Below, in pieces: positions 1-8,437 of a stretch of DNA of 64,000 nucleotides. Below the pieces are notes generated by a model. The model was not told the origin of the DNA and did no database searches. It saw only the letters and a program-made list of their open reading frames with translations. Within the stretch, counting starts at the first letter, position 1, and every line of letters starts with the position of its first letter. A program made the translations under genes and the position numbers. The DNA comes from Candidatus Hydrogenedentota bacterium (lineage in GTDB: Bacteria; Hydrogenedentota; Hydrogenedentia; Hydrogenedentales; CAITNO01): positions 48,413-112,412 of the forward strand of contig CAITNO010000068.1 of assembly GCA_903893795.1 (NCBI GenBank), read 5' to 3'.

Positions 1-159
1 CACCTCCATGCCGGTCTCCACCATGTGCTTTTCGACGGAGGGAAACACCGAAAAGGCTTCCATGCCCTGCGAGGACAACGCCCCGAAAAGCACGGCCATG
101 CAAAGAACCAGCCTCGTCTGCCTGAGCGGTCGTGTCGAGGTGTTGAGACAGTAGTGCAT
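1..159 (-). CDS. Secreted protein of unknown function, N-terminal fragment
   Basis: An open frame runs from an ATG at 159 to the window edge and gives 53 residues with no stop. It starts MHYCLNTSTRPLRQTRLV and has a basic n-region followed by a hydrophobic stretch (about residues 17-31, LVLCMAVLFGALSSQ), so it looks like a signal peptide for export. A weak purine-rich TAAGGG lies about 10 bases upstream. The rest of the gene is outside the window, so the function cannot be read. It is divergent from the glycosidase-like gene at 435. Confidence 0.55.
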   Translation of the reverse strand, partial: MHYCLNTSTRPLRQTRLVLCMAVLFGALSSQGMEAFSVFPSVEKHMVETGMEV

Positions 160-434
160 GCGCCGAAACCCTTAACTGAAAGACAGCGACAGCATTTGCT
201 TGCTTCATCGATGATTGACAATAATCTTAACATAATGCACAGAACAAGACAAGATTATTACGTGAAATATCGTACTTAATTGAATTAGATATCCGCATAT
301 TGTGTCTACCAATTCGGACGAATGTGCTGCTGGGTGGGCCAGATGGCTGGATACGGCGGGTGCTTTCGCGTAAGATCAGGGGGGTAAAAAGCGAAACCGG
401 TCGCCGTCTCCACGTCGGCCAGGAGGCTTGCAAC
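160..434. other. Divergent intergenic region, AT-rich
   Basis: These 275 bases separate two divergently transcribed genes for secreted proteins. The part around 190-300 is clearly more AT-rich than its surroundings, as expected for promoters. A TTGACA hexamer is present at 215-220, but no -10 hexamer sits at a normal distance, so I do not call a promoter. A strong Shine-Dalgarno AGGAGG at 421-426 belongs to the rightward gene. Confidence 0.5.
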
Positions 435-3020
435 ATGTCCACGCTTGTGCTGTGCCTGCTCCAAGTAGTCAGCCTCGCCGCCGCGCGGCAGGACCATTAC
501 TACGCCCAACCCACGGTTGAGGACGCTAACGGCGTCATCGCACCCTGGTATACCGGGCTGAACGGACAGCTTGATTATCGCGTGCGCATCGCGGCGGAAA
601 CGCTCAAGCGCTACCCCTGGGCGATGCCGCCCAAGTCCCCGCTGCCTGCGCCCGAGTATGTCTTCAATGGTATGTGGAACATCTCGCCCGAGGGCGACAT
701 CACCATTCCGGCCCTGCGCGACTGGGACAACGGCGACCTTGGCCAGCGCGCCGCCTATGTGTTCTCGTCCTGGGTGGACTATTACCGCTACAGCGGCGAC
801 CCCGCCGCCTTCGCGCACCTGACGTATATGGCCGACTATCTGCTCGGCTATTGCCAGACCGCTCCCGACCACTCCTGGCCGCAGTTCCTCATAAGCGTGC
901 CCACAAAAGGCCATCCTTATGGGCAGTGCGATCCCCACGGCATGATTCAGCTCGACATCGTTGCCGAAACCGGCCTTGCGCTGCTGCACGCCTACCAGAT
1001 GACCGGCAATGAGAAGTGGTTCGACGCCTGCAAACACTGGGGCGATCTTCTCGCAACGCACCGCAACGACAAGTTGGGCATGCCCCCTTGGAACCGTTAT
1101 GCGAATCCCGAAGATGCCCTGTGGGATGACCATATGACGGGGGGAATAGCCTTTTTGCTCGCTTTTTTTGATGAACTCATCCGGCTGGGCTATACCGGGG
1201 AGGACAACGCCATCGTCAAGTCGCGCGATGCGGGCCGGGCCTGGCTTAGGGATGAACTTATACCGAAGTGGACCGTGGACGATTCCTGGGGCCGGAACTA
1301 TTGGGACTGGGTGGACGATGTGCAGGCGGAAAATGTGACCGAGTTTGTGGCGCGCTATCTGATCGAACATCCCGACATATTTCCCAATTGGCGCAACGAC
1401 ACGCGCAACATTCTGTCGCTGTTTTTCAACCGCACCAGCGTGTCGCAGGGGTCCGGCGGCGACGTGTACAGCGGTGCCTGGGCCCATCCCGAATCATCGG
1501 GCTGCTGCGGCCGCTCGTTGTGGTATGGCCCCATGGAAATTGCCACGGTGCTCGCCCAGTACGGCGTGGTGGCCGACAGCGCATGGGCGCGTGAACTGGC
1601 CCGCCGGGAGCAGATTCTGGCCACCTACGATGCCCACGAGACAGGTGTGGTCGAGGACAACATTGACGGTGGCGCCATCGTGGCCGGAAACTGGTTCAAG
1701 ATTACCCACCCGATGCCCCTGAAACATGTGCTGGGCACCATCGCCTGGTTGCCGGAGTTGTTCGGCGCGAACCGCGAGAATCATATCGTGCGCAGCAGCG
1801 CCGTCATCAATGACGTGACCTACGGCCGGGGTCGCATTGCCTATTCCACCTTTGACGCGCCCCCGCAGACGGTCGACGTGCTGCGTTTGGCATTCCGTCC
1901 GACGGCCCTACGCGCCGACGATGCGGTATTGGAATTGGGTCAACCATCTGAGGCAAACAGTTATGCCGTGCAGAAACTTTCTCAGGGCGATTGCATCGTG
2001 ATCGTCCGTCACGACGGCAAACGGCATGTCGTGATCGAAGGGCCGGACCCGCAGGAGCGCCGGACTGCTGCAGAACTGGACTGCGAGGGTGCCTGGACCC
2101 TAGTGGACGGCACATCGCGCGCCTCCTCGGCGCGGGATGCTGCCGTGGAGCATCACTTTACCGGCAATCAGGTGCGTCTTATTGGACGGGTCGGCCCCGA
2201 TGGCGGCCTTGCAGAGGTGTACTTGGACGGACTGAAACAGCACGTTCCCGTCGATTGCTGGAGCCCCGCGCCCCGAGGCGGACAGGTCCTCTACTATCGC
2301 AACGGTCTGCCTCAGGGCGAGCACAGGCTGCGCGTGGTGCTGCGCGGTGCGGGCAATGCCCTGTCGAAGGGCACAAACGTGGTTGTGGATGCTGTCCAGT
2401 GGTCCGCTGCCACCGGTGATGCGGGCTATGGCGCGGGCGGCGGCCCCACGGAAACACAGCGCATGATCTGCGGCTACCCAGAACGCACCGACTACGTTGA
2501 TTCGCAGGGCCATGCTTGGCGGCCCTGTACGGAATGGGTGTGCCGAGCGGGCGACCTGGCCGATGTGGTGCAACAGGCGTGGTGGACGACACCGCGCCGC
2601 ATCGACGTGGACAACACCCATGACCCGGCACTGTACCGTTACGGAATCCATGCGCCCGAATTCTGGGTGAACGTTACTGTCGCCCCGGGCAGCTACCACG
2701 TGCGTCTGAAGTTCATGGAGACCTATGACCGGGTTCACCCGAGGAAGACGGCAAAAGCGGAAGACGACCCTGCCACGCTCGACGGCATCACGGTGCTCAT
2801 CAACGGAGCAGTGCGCGCAAATGCCTTTGATGTGGCAAAGACCGCAGGCGGGCTGAACCAAGCGGTTGACCTCGTCTTCAACAAGATCCAGCCCCGCAAC
2901 GGCGTCATCGAACTGCGCTTCCGCAATCCCGGCGGCACGGCCTTTGTTCAGGCCATCGAAGTGGGTCCGGGAGAAGGCGGCGAAGGCGCAATCCCCGTGT
3001 CGGTTACCGTCCCCGAGTAG
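435..3020 (+). CDS. Secreted glycosidase-like protein with C-terminal malectin domain
   Basis: The product has 861 residues. I chose the ATG at 435 because AGGAGG lies 8 bases upstream and a signal peptide (MSTLVLCLLQVVSLAAARQ) follows; an open frame extends to 300 but has neither. Residues about 25-480 are rich in Trp, Tyr, His and Asp in an alpha-helical pattern resembling (alpha/alpha)6-barrel glycosidases or polysaccharide lyases, though I cannot name a family. Residues about 545-665 look like a beta-sandwich carbohydrate-binding module (LPQGEHRLRVVLRG, then VVVDAVQW). Residues about 680-855 resemble malectin (YRYGIHAPEFWVNVTVAPG, VRLKFMETY, FVQAIEVGPG), a family that binds glycans. The likely role is extracellular glycan breakdown. 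The catalytic residues are not identified. Confidence 0.75.
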   Translation: MSTLVLCLLQVVSLAAARQDHYYAQPTVEDANGVIAPWYTGLNGQLDYRVRIAAETLKRYPWAMPPKSPLPAPEYVFNGMWNISPEGDITIPALRDWDNGDLGQRAAYVFSSWVDYYRYSGDPAAFAHLTYMADYLLGYCQTAPDHSWPQFLISVPTKGHPYGQCDPHGMIQLDIVAETGLALLHAYQMTGNEKWFDACKHWGDLLATHRNDKLGMPPWNRYANPEDALWDDHMTGGIAFLLAFFDELIRLGYTGEDNAIVKSRDAGRAWLRDELIPKWTVDDSWGRNYWDWVDDVQAENVTEFVARYLIEHPDIFPNWRNDTRNILSLFFNRTSVSQGSGGDVYSGAWAHPESSGCCGRSLWYGPMEIATVLAQYGVVADSAWARELARREQILATYDAHETGVVEDNIDGGAIVAGNWFKITHPMPLKHVLGTIAWLPELFGANRENHIVRSSAVINDVTYGRGRIAYSTFDAPPQTVDVLRLAFRPTALRADDAVLELGQPSEANSYAVQKLSQGDCIVIVRHDGKRHVVIEGPDPQERRTAAELDCEGAWTLVDGTSRASSARDAAVEHHFTGNQVRLIGRVGPDGGLAEVYLDGLKQHVPVDCWSPAPRGGQVLYYRNGLPQGEHRLRVVLRGAGNALSKGTNVVVDAVQWSAATGDAGYGAGGGPTETQRMICGYPERTDYVDSQGHAWRPCTEWVCRAGDLADVVQQAWWTTPRRIDVDNTHDPALYRYGIHAPEFWVNVTVAPGSYHVRLKFMETYDRVHPRKTAKAEDDPATLDGITVLINGAVRANAFDVAKTAGGLNQAVDLVFNKIQPRNGVIELRFRNPGGTAFVQAIEVGPGEGGEGAIPVSVTVPE

Positions 3021-3060
3021 GGTGCGTGAAATGTTGTGAAAAGAAATGTAACGCACCTTC
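3021..3060 (+). terminator. Weak candidate terminator hairpin
   Basis: Directly after the stop codon, GGTGCGT (3021-3027) can pair with ACGCACC (3051-3057) across a 23-base loop, followed by TTCTT. It lies between convergent genes, where a terminator is expected. The long loop and lack of a real T run keep confidence low. Confidence 0.25.
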
Positions 3061-3122
3061 TTGCGGCCATGCGTGGGCTGGGGATGGTGCGTTCCGTGAC
3101 GCTGCGCGTCCCTTCACACACC

Positions 3123-4016
3123 CTACAACTTCCCGTCAAACCACAGCGCCATCTGCTCAAATTCCTCCCGTATCGTGGGCCAGGAATGGTCTGCCCCCTT
3201 CTTGATGATTAACTCCGCAGAATCCCCTGCATCCTTCAGCGCCTTGACCATCTTAATGGACTGTTGCACGGGGACCACCGAATCGGCGTCGCCGTGGACA
3301 AACAGAAAGGGCGGCAGGCCCGCTTTCACCAGATAGAGGGGTGAGACCGATTTCGCGGCCGCCTCCTTCTCCCCTTCTGTCTTTCCCGTCAGGCCGTCCC
3401 TGAACACTAGCCGCCCCTCCATAAGGTCCAATCCGTACTTCTTCCCGTTCCAATCGAGGAAATCCGTGGCAGGGCAGAAGACACCGATTGCCTTGACGCC
3501 CGTGCCCAGTTTGTCCAATGCTTCCTCTGCGTCAGGGTTGGGCGGGTCCACACACATGCCGGCCAGCAGCGCCAGATGCCCGCCCGCAGAGGCGCCCGTG
3601 AGTCCGAGGCGCTCCGCATCCACGCCGTATTCTGGCGCATGGCCTTTGATGTACCGTATGCCTGTTTTTATATGCGCCAGCATCTGCAGGGCCGTGAATC
3701 CCGAAAGGCATCCGGGACGCACCGCGAATACTGTGTAGCCATGTCCGCAGGGCACGTCAATGATGCCGATGCGCTGGTGGGCCTCCATCATGGCGCGGTC
3801 CGACTTCCATGCCCCGCTCGTGACGCAGATCAACCCCAGACCCTGTCCGGGGCCATCGCTCCGCGGCGGCGCAAACACATCCATGAGCAGACCGACACCG
3901 TCCACTTCGCCATAGATCACGTTTTGCGTTTGCCGGTAGGGTGGGTTGTTCTCGGCCGCGGCGGAAAGGCAAAGCACCAGCAGTGCAAAGACCATCCACG
4001 TCGTGATTCGCATCAT
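3123..4016 (-). CDS. Secreted alpha/beta-hydrolase (esterase/lipase, BD-FAE/acetyl-esterase-like)
   Basis: The product has 297 residues when started at the ATG at 4016, which has AAGG 9 bases upstream; an ATG at 4025 would overlap that site. A signal peptide (MMRITTWMVFALLVLCLSAAA) is followed by an alpha/beta-hydrolase fold. The nucleophile elbow is GASAGG (GxSxG), the acid is probably the Asp in HGDADSVVP, and the base is the His in ADHSWP. These match carbohydrate esterase-like and feruloyl-esterase-like enzymes of secreted glycan systems. It lies 27 bases downstream of the ADP-ribosylglycohydrolase-like gene and is probably co-transcribed with it. The substrate is unknown; removal of acyl groups from sugars is the natural guess. 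Confidence 0.82.
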   Translation of the reverse strand: MMRITTWMVFALLVLCLSAAAENNPPYRQTQNVIYGEVDGVGLLMDVFAPPRSDGPGQGLGLICVTSGAWKSDRAMMEAHQRIGIIDVPCGHGYTVFAVRPGCLSGFTALQMLAHIKTGIRYIKGHAPEYGVDAERLGLTGASAGGHLALLAGMCVDPPNPDAEEALDKLGTGVKAIGVFCPATDFLDWNGKKYGLDLMEGRLVFRDGLTGKTEGEKEAAAKSVSPLYLVKAGLPPFLFVHGDADSVVPVQQSIKMVKALKDAGDSAELIIKKGADHSWPTIREEFEQMALWFDGKL

Positions 4017-4043
4017 TTGGAACATCCTTCATTCCCAAGAAAC

Positions 4044-5576
4044 TTAGATGGGCGCGGTGAACTTCATCCCGGTGCCGTGGTGCTTGGCGACCCTGCGCCC
4101 TATGGCGCATATGCGTTTCGACAGTTCGGCAATCGACCAGTTTTCCGAACCCTGCACGAAGCAGCGGAACTCGTCGCCGATGGGCTCAATCCACTTTGCC
4201 GGGATGGCGTTGGCGCCGATGATGCAGCCGACGAGCGCGCCCACGCTGGCGGTGTCGCAGTCGGTGTCGCTCCCGCAGCATGCCGCCATGGTGATGGTCT
4301 TTTCGAAGTCGCCGCCGCCGTAAAGCAGCACCAGCGTCACAATGCCCGTGTCGGCATAGACGGGATTGCAGGCGTTGGGATACTTCTTGACCACCGTGTT
4401 GCGCACCTCGCGCCAGTCCCTGCCCGCATCGTGCATTTCGATCACCCAGCGCACGGTCTCGGCGTACTTCGAATCGGCGGGAATCTGCTTCAGCGCGGTT
4501 TCGACAATCCTGCGCACGTCCTTTTCTTCAAAGGCCGCGCTCGTCATGGCCGCGATGAACTGCTCTCCATAGACCCCATTGTCACAGTGGGCCACCACCC
4601 CGTCGCGCCGGGCGTACTCGGCGGCCAGGGTGGGATTGCCGGGACAGATGAGCCCCCAGATTTCGCCCTTCATCTGCCCGCCGATGGCCTCGCCGATGGG
4701 ATGGCGGCCCGACTCGGGCGGTTCGATGCCGGCGCGCATGCGTTCCAATGCCAAGCCCTCGGCCAGCACCTTGTCGATCGCTGGAAGGTGATCGCACCAC
4801 TCCTTGCCCAGTTGCCTGCACGAAATGTCGGGGCCGTACTTCTCCAGCGTGTTCAGGCCCACAATCTGGTAGGAGGTGTCATCGTCCGGACCGAAGCCTT
4901 TGCGTGGTTCACGGGACAGCCAATCGAAGGCAAAGCCCAGGTGGTTGTCGTTCGCGGCCCAGCGAGCGTCCAGAGTAATGACCACAGTGTCGCCCGGTGT
5001 GAGGTTCAGCCCCCTGGCCTCGGCTTGGCGTAGCCGCAGCCAGGCCCGGTCGGCCGGGCAGGCGTACTGCGCGCTGCCGTCCTGTTGCCAGGCCACCCCG
5101 CCCGAGGCCATCCACCGTTCGCCATCGCCGGGGATGTCCGCCTTGGGCTGTTCCATGCGCAGATTGCGCACGGCAAGGCCGACCGGATAGTTGGTGAATT
5201 CGGGGCTGAGTCCAATGATGGGTGCGGCATAGGCCGTGGCCGTGTCATGGGCGGGCACGGTCACGCGAAATTCCATTGCATGCCATTCGCCGTCCTTGGG
5301 CACTTCCAGCGACTGGAGCTGCCCCGACCAGCCCACCTGACCATTTTCAAAATAGCCAAGATAACCGGTGATCTTGGGGTAGGTGCTCTCGATGCGCGTG
5401 TAGGGCCAGCCTTCAATGGGCATGCCCAGGGCCCCGCCGATGCACTTGCCCAGCCAAGCCCCGCGCACCTTGTCGAAATAGGCCTCATCGGAAAGCGGCG
5501 CCGCCGCATGGACGGCCCCAGGGAGAAATATCAGCGCCAATAGCAGCCAGACAGCCTGTGTAAAGCGGTGTCGCAT
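4044..5576 (-). CDS. Secreted ADP-ribosylglycohydrolase-family protein with an insertion
   Basis: The product has 510 residues. The ATG at 5576 has AGGAAG 9 bases upstream and is followed by a signal peptide (MRHRFTQAVWLLLALIFLPG). The ADP-ribosylglycohydrolase fold is split. GAWLGKCIGGALGMPIEGW lies near the N-terminus, then about 150 residues of beta-rich, Trp-containing sequence, then the metal-site motif DDDTSYQIVGL, a central helical part, and the second metal motif GSDTDCDTASVGALVG. The Asp residues that bind two Mg ions in the family are present. Secretion and the insertion suggest a glycan substrate rather than cytoplasmic ADP-ribosyl protein. It is followed by the esterase gene. Confidence 0.82.
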   Translation of the reverse strand: MRHRFTQAVWLLLALIFLPGAVHAAAPLSDEAYFDKVRGAWLGKCIGGALGMPIEGWPYTRIESTYPKITGYLGYFENGQVGWSGQLQSLEVPKDGEWHAMEFRVTVPAHDTATAYAAPIIGLSPEFTNYPVGLAVRNLRMEQPKADIPGDGERWMASGGVAWQQDGSAQYACPADRAWLRLRQAEARGLNLTPGDTVVITLDARWAANDNHLGFAFDWLSREPRKGFGPDDDTSYQIVGLNTLEKYGPDISCRQLGKEWCDHLPAIDKVLAEGLALERMRAGIEPPESGRHPIGEAIGGQMKGEIWGLICPGNPTLAAEYARRDGVVAHCDNGVYGEQFIAAMTSAAFEEKDVRRIVETALKQIPADSKYAETVRWVIEMHDAGRDWREVRNTVVKKYPNACNPVYADTGIVTLVLLYGGGDFEKTITMAACCGSDTDCDTASVGALVGCIIGANAIPAKWIEPIGDEFRCFVQGSENWSIAELSKRICAIGRRVAKHHGTGMKFTAPI

Positions 5577-5598
5577 CTCGTGAATCTTCCTCATGTAC

Positions 5599-5635
5599 GT
5601 GTTGGTCCGTGCCTGTCCGTGAATGTCCGTGTTAG
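5599..5635. repeat. TCCGTG-type short tandem repeat
   Basis: GTCCGTG-like units recur with irregular spacing (TGGTCCGTG, CTGTCCGTG, ATGTCCGTG) directly upstream of the ADP-ribosylglycohydrolase-like gene. Related units occur at 17361-17500. The units look like remnants of an intergenic repeat family. Confidence 0.5.
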
Positions 5636-5658
5636 TCAAACGCCCGGACCCTGCGCGC

Positions 5659-5937
5659 TCATTCAAATCCAATCGAGAACATCCGGTCGAGATCGTAGTT
5701 GCTATAGGCCCGGAAACCAATGAGCGTCGTGGTCTTTTCGATGCCCTCCAGCTTCCGCAGGTGGTTGGTGACGAGGTCGGAAAGCCGCTCGTTTTCCTTG
5801 ACGCGAACGATAATGGCGAGGTCCCACTCCCCCGCCACCGAATACACCTCCGCCACGCCGGGGGCCGCGAGCAGGGCCTGTGCAGTCTCATTGATGGAGG
5901 CGCGCTTTACGTTTGCCAGAATAATCGCCGTGACCAT
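5659..5937 (-). CDS. Stand-alone Lrp/AsnC ligand-binding (RAM) domain protein
   Basis: The product has 92 residues. I chose the ATG at 5937, which has GGAG 7 bases upstream, over the ATG at 5943 and an upstream extension. The sequence (MVTAIILANVKRASINETAQ, then GVAEVYSVAGEWDLAIIVRV and FRAYSNYDLD) is a regulation-of-amino-acid-metabolism (RAM) domain: a beta-alpha-beta-beta-alpha-beta ferredoxin-like fold that forms oligomers and binds small effectors. The helix-turn-helix domain of full Lrp proteins is absent. Such single-domain proteins are common in bacteria and may modulate full-length Lrp-type regulators. The 82-base gap to the next gene leaves operon membership uncertain. Confidence 0.85.
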   Translation of the reverse strand: MVTAIILANVKRASINETAQALLAAPGVAEVYSVAGEWDLAIIVRVKENERLSDLVTNHLRKLEGIEKTTTLIGFRAYSNYDLDRMFSIGFE

Positions 5938-6035
5938 GTTCATTCTCCGTGGTGTTGGATTCGCCCTGCACCGGGCGTTCCTGCCCATTGTTGAATGCAG
6001 TCGGCGTTCAATTCAACAAGCTGGCGTCCGCTCTT

Positions 6036-6090
6036 GTGGCACGGGCATCCTGCCCGTGGTCCGGAAACATGGGCGGGACGCCCCTGCCAC
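6036..6090. repeat. REP-like element with two hairpins
   Basis: CACGGGCA (6040-6047) pairs with TGCCCGTG (6051-6058) across a 3-base loop, and GGGCG (6071-6075) pairs with CGCCC (6079-6083). The ends GTGGCA (6036-6041) and TGCCAC (6085-6090) are also complementary. It sits between the divergent RAM-domain and alpha-galactosidase genes. Its first hairpin has the same stem-TCC-stem design as other palindromes in the window. It is probably a non-autonomous dispersed repeat. Confidence 0.55.
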
Positions 6091-6184
6091 TTCGGGCAGG
6101 CGCCACTTGAATCATCTCCCTGTGTGCTCTAGTGTGTTCTGGTAAGGTTACTGCAATGTTATGTCCAAACACGGGAGTCTGCAC

Positions 6185-8161
6185 ATGCGGTTGACCGGAT
6201 TGATTGTCCTATTGCCCCTGCTTGCGGGCTTTGCCGTGGCGGCGGATTTTGACCTAAGTCTGCTGCAAAGCAAGGACGCCCCCGAGAACAGCTTCTGGTT
6301 GCACAAACTGGACCCGACAAAAATGACCATCGGCAAGGGTGCACCGCAGCCGGACCGGAACCTCTCGGGCAAACCCATCACGCTCAAGGGTGTGGTCTAT
6401 CCCCACGGTTTGGGCATACACGCCGAGAGTGATATAGGCATTGACCTCAAGGGCGTGGCCACACGTTTTGTCGCCATGGTCGGCGTGGATGATGAAACCA
6501 AGGGCAGGGGCTCGGTGCGTTTCCAGCTCTGGGTGGATGACCGCGACGCCTTTGATTCGGGCGTGTTGCGGGGCAACGACGAGCCGAAGCTGGTGGACCT
6601 GGACCTTGCCGGTGCAAAGCGGATGGATGTGCTGGTGTCGGACGCGGGCGATGGTACAGACTCCGACCTCGCCGATTGGGCCGGGGCAATGTTCTTTCTT
6701 ATGCCTGGTGCGACGGAGAAACCGCAGGCGGTGGTCGGCTTCCCCGACCCGCCCATGCCCATCGCGTCGAGCTTGTCTGCGCCGACACCGCAGATTCACG
6801 CACCCCACGTCACCGGCGCCACGCCGGGACGGCCCTTCCTGTTCCAGGTGCCCGCCACAGGCGAGGGTCCGTTGGAATATCAGGCAGAGCATCTGCCGCA
6901 GGGGCTGACCCTCGACGCGAAGACGGGCGTCATTTCCGGTGCCCTTGCGGTCGAAGGCAGTACGGAGGTCGCCTTGGGCGTGAAGGGTCCCCAGGGGGAG
7001 GCCAAAGACGAATTGACGATTATGGGCGGCAGGGACCAACTGGCGCGGACACCGCCGATGGGCTGGAACTCGTGGTTTGTCTGGGCCGGTCATCTGGATG
7101 ATGACAAGGTGCGCGCGGCCGCCGATGCCATGGTGAGTTCGGGCCTTGCCGCACACGGATACCAGTATGTGGTCATCGACGACACCTGGCAGGGGCCCCG
7201 AAAAGAGAACGGTGATATTGAGGGCAACGAGCGCTTTCCCGACATGAAAGCGCTGGGCGATTATGTTCACAGCCGGGGACTGAAATTCGGCATCTACACG
7301 TCGCCCGGACCGGGCACCTGCGCGGGCTATCCCGGCAGTTGGCACCATGAGGAGCAGGACGCGCAGACTTATGCGCAGTGGGGTGTGGACTTCGTCAAGA
7401 GCGACTGGTGCTCCTACGGCTATATCGTCAAGGGCGACAAAAGCCTGGAGGCGATGCAGAAGCCCTTTGCGGTGTTCAAGGCGGCCCTGGAGAAATCAGG
7501 CCGCGATGTGGTCTACAGCCTGTGCCAATATGGCATGGGCGATGTCTGGAAGTGGGGCGCCGAAGTGGGCGGCAACCTCTGGCGCACCACGGGCGACGGC
7601 GGTGACGTGTGGGGCGTGATGACGCAGATAGGTTTCGGTCAGGACGGTCTGGCGCAGTATGCCGGGCCGGGCCACTGGAACGATGCGGACATGATCCAGG
7701 CGGGACTGCTCGGCATGTCCAGCAAACCCCGCCCGTCTAACCTGACGCTCAACGAGCAGATCACGCAGATGACCTTGTGGAGCCTCCTGGCCGCGCCGCT
7801 CATGCTCAGTTGCGACCTGACCCAACTGGACCAGTTCACCCGCGACCTGCTGATGAACGATGAAGTGCTGGAGGTGGACCAGGACCGGCTCGGCAGTGCG
7901 GGACACCGCTGTTCCAAGGACGGACAGTTGGAAGTGTGGTCAAGAACCCTGGCCGACGGCACGCTGGCGGTGGGACTTTTTAACCGAAGCCGCAAGAATG
8001 CTACGGTCACCGTCAAATGGAACGACCTCGGCCTGACCGGCGCGCAACCGGTCCGCGACCTCTGGCAGAAGAAAGACTTGGGCATTATGGAGAGCAGCTA
8101 CAGCGCGGAAGTGCCGCGCCATGGCGCGTTCATGGTGAAGGTGGGCAAATCTAACTCGTGA
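6185..8161 (+). CDS. Secreted GH27 alpha-galactosidase with N-terminal NPCBM domain
   Basis: The product has 658 residues. The ATG at 6185 has GGGAG 7 bases upstream and starts a signal peptide (MRLTGLIVLLPLLAGFAVAA); an in-frame ATG at 6161 lacks a well-placed ribosome site. Residues about 20-175 resemble the NPCBM galactose-binding-like module (YPHGLGIHA, FVAMVGVDDET). Residues about 197-285 form a putative Ig-like domain. From about 289 the catalytic barrel begins with TPPMGWNSW. By alignment to human alpha-galactosidase A, Asp407 in VKSDWCSYG is the nucleophile and Asp471 in WRTTGDGG the acid/base. WNDADM is also conserved. A C-terminal beta domain ends the protein. It removes terminal alpha-galactosyl (or N-acetylgalactosaminyl) residues outside the cytoplasm. 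Confidence 0.93.
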   Translation: MRLTGLIVLLPLLAGFAVAADFDLSLLQSKDAPENSFWLHKLDPTKMTIGKGAPQPDRNLSGKPITLKGVVYPHGLGIHAESDIGIDLKGVATRFVAMVGVDDETKGRGSVRFQLWVDDRDAFDSGVLRGNDEPKLVDLDLAGAKRMDVLVSDAGDGTDSDLADWAGAMFFLMPGATEKPQAVVGFPDPPMPIASSLSAPTPQIHAPHVTGATPGRPFLFQVPATGEGPLEYQAEHLPQGLTLDAKTGVISGALAVEGSTEVALGVKGPQGEAKDELTIMGGRDQLARTPPMGWNSWFVWAGHLDDDKVRAAADAMVSSGLAAHGYQYVVIDDTWQGPRKENGDIEGNERFPDMKALGDYVHSRGLKFGIYTSPGPGTCAGYPGSWHHEEQDAQTYAQWGVDFVKSDWCSYGYIVKGDKSLEAMQKPFAVFKAALEKSGRDVVYSLCQYGMGDVWKWGAEVGGNLWRTTGDGGDVWGVMTQIGFGQDGLAQYAGPGHWNDADMIQAGLLGMSSKPRPSNLTLNEQITQMTLWSLLAAPLMLSCDLTQLDQFTRDLLMNDEVLEVDQDRLGSAGHRCSKDGQLEVWSRTLADGTLAVGLFNRSRKNATVTVKWNDLGLTGAQPVRDLWQKKDLGIMESSYSAEVPRHGAFMVKVGKSNS

Positions 8162-8271
8162 CGAAATGGGCTGACACCGAAGTTCACTGGATAGAAGAAC
8201 AATCGCATAGAGCTTGGGTTTCAAGCGGAGGATGGACAGAGACGCAGGCGCCTTTCCGTAAAGTGCTTAGG

Positions 8272-8380
8272 TCCCCCTTTGAAGGGGGCGGCCGCAAAGC
8301 GGCGGGGGATGTGGGTGTATCGCAAGGAACTGAAGGCAAACATCCCCCGGCCCTGCGGGCCTGCCCCCTTCAAAGGGGGA
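8272..8380. repeat. 109-bp palindromic MITE-like element
   Basis: The two ends are inverted repeats of about 40 bases, both reading TCCCCCTTTGAAGGGGGC and then a G/C-rich variable part and GGGGGATGT. Each arm also contains its own hairpin (CCCCCTTTGAAGGGGG). It lies between the convergent alpha-galactosidase and glycosidase genes and could fold into a long stem that stops transcription from both sides. A related, rearranged copy lies inside the pseudopilin gene at 21898-22020. The remaining bases of this 276-base gap (8381-8437) are AT-rich without visible genes. Confidence 0.75.
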
Positions 8381-8437
8381 TTAAGAGCAAGAATGCAACA
8401 ATAAACACCATAACGTATAAAAAAACATACACATACA

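Noticed and set aside
215..220. TTGACA as a -35 box for the gene at 435.
   Set aside because: No -10 hexamer lies 16-19 bases downstream; the AT-rich CATAAT at 231-236 is too close.
300..434. N-terminal extension of the malectin-domain protein to position 300.
   Set aside because: The added residues are not a signal peptide and no ribosome site precedes them, while AGGAGG and a signal peptide support the start at 435.
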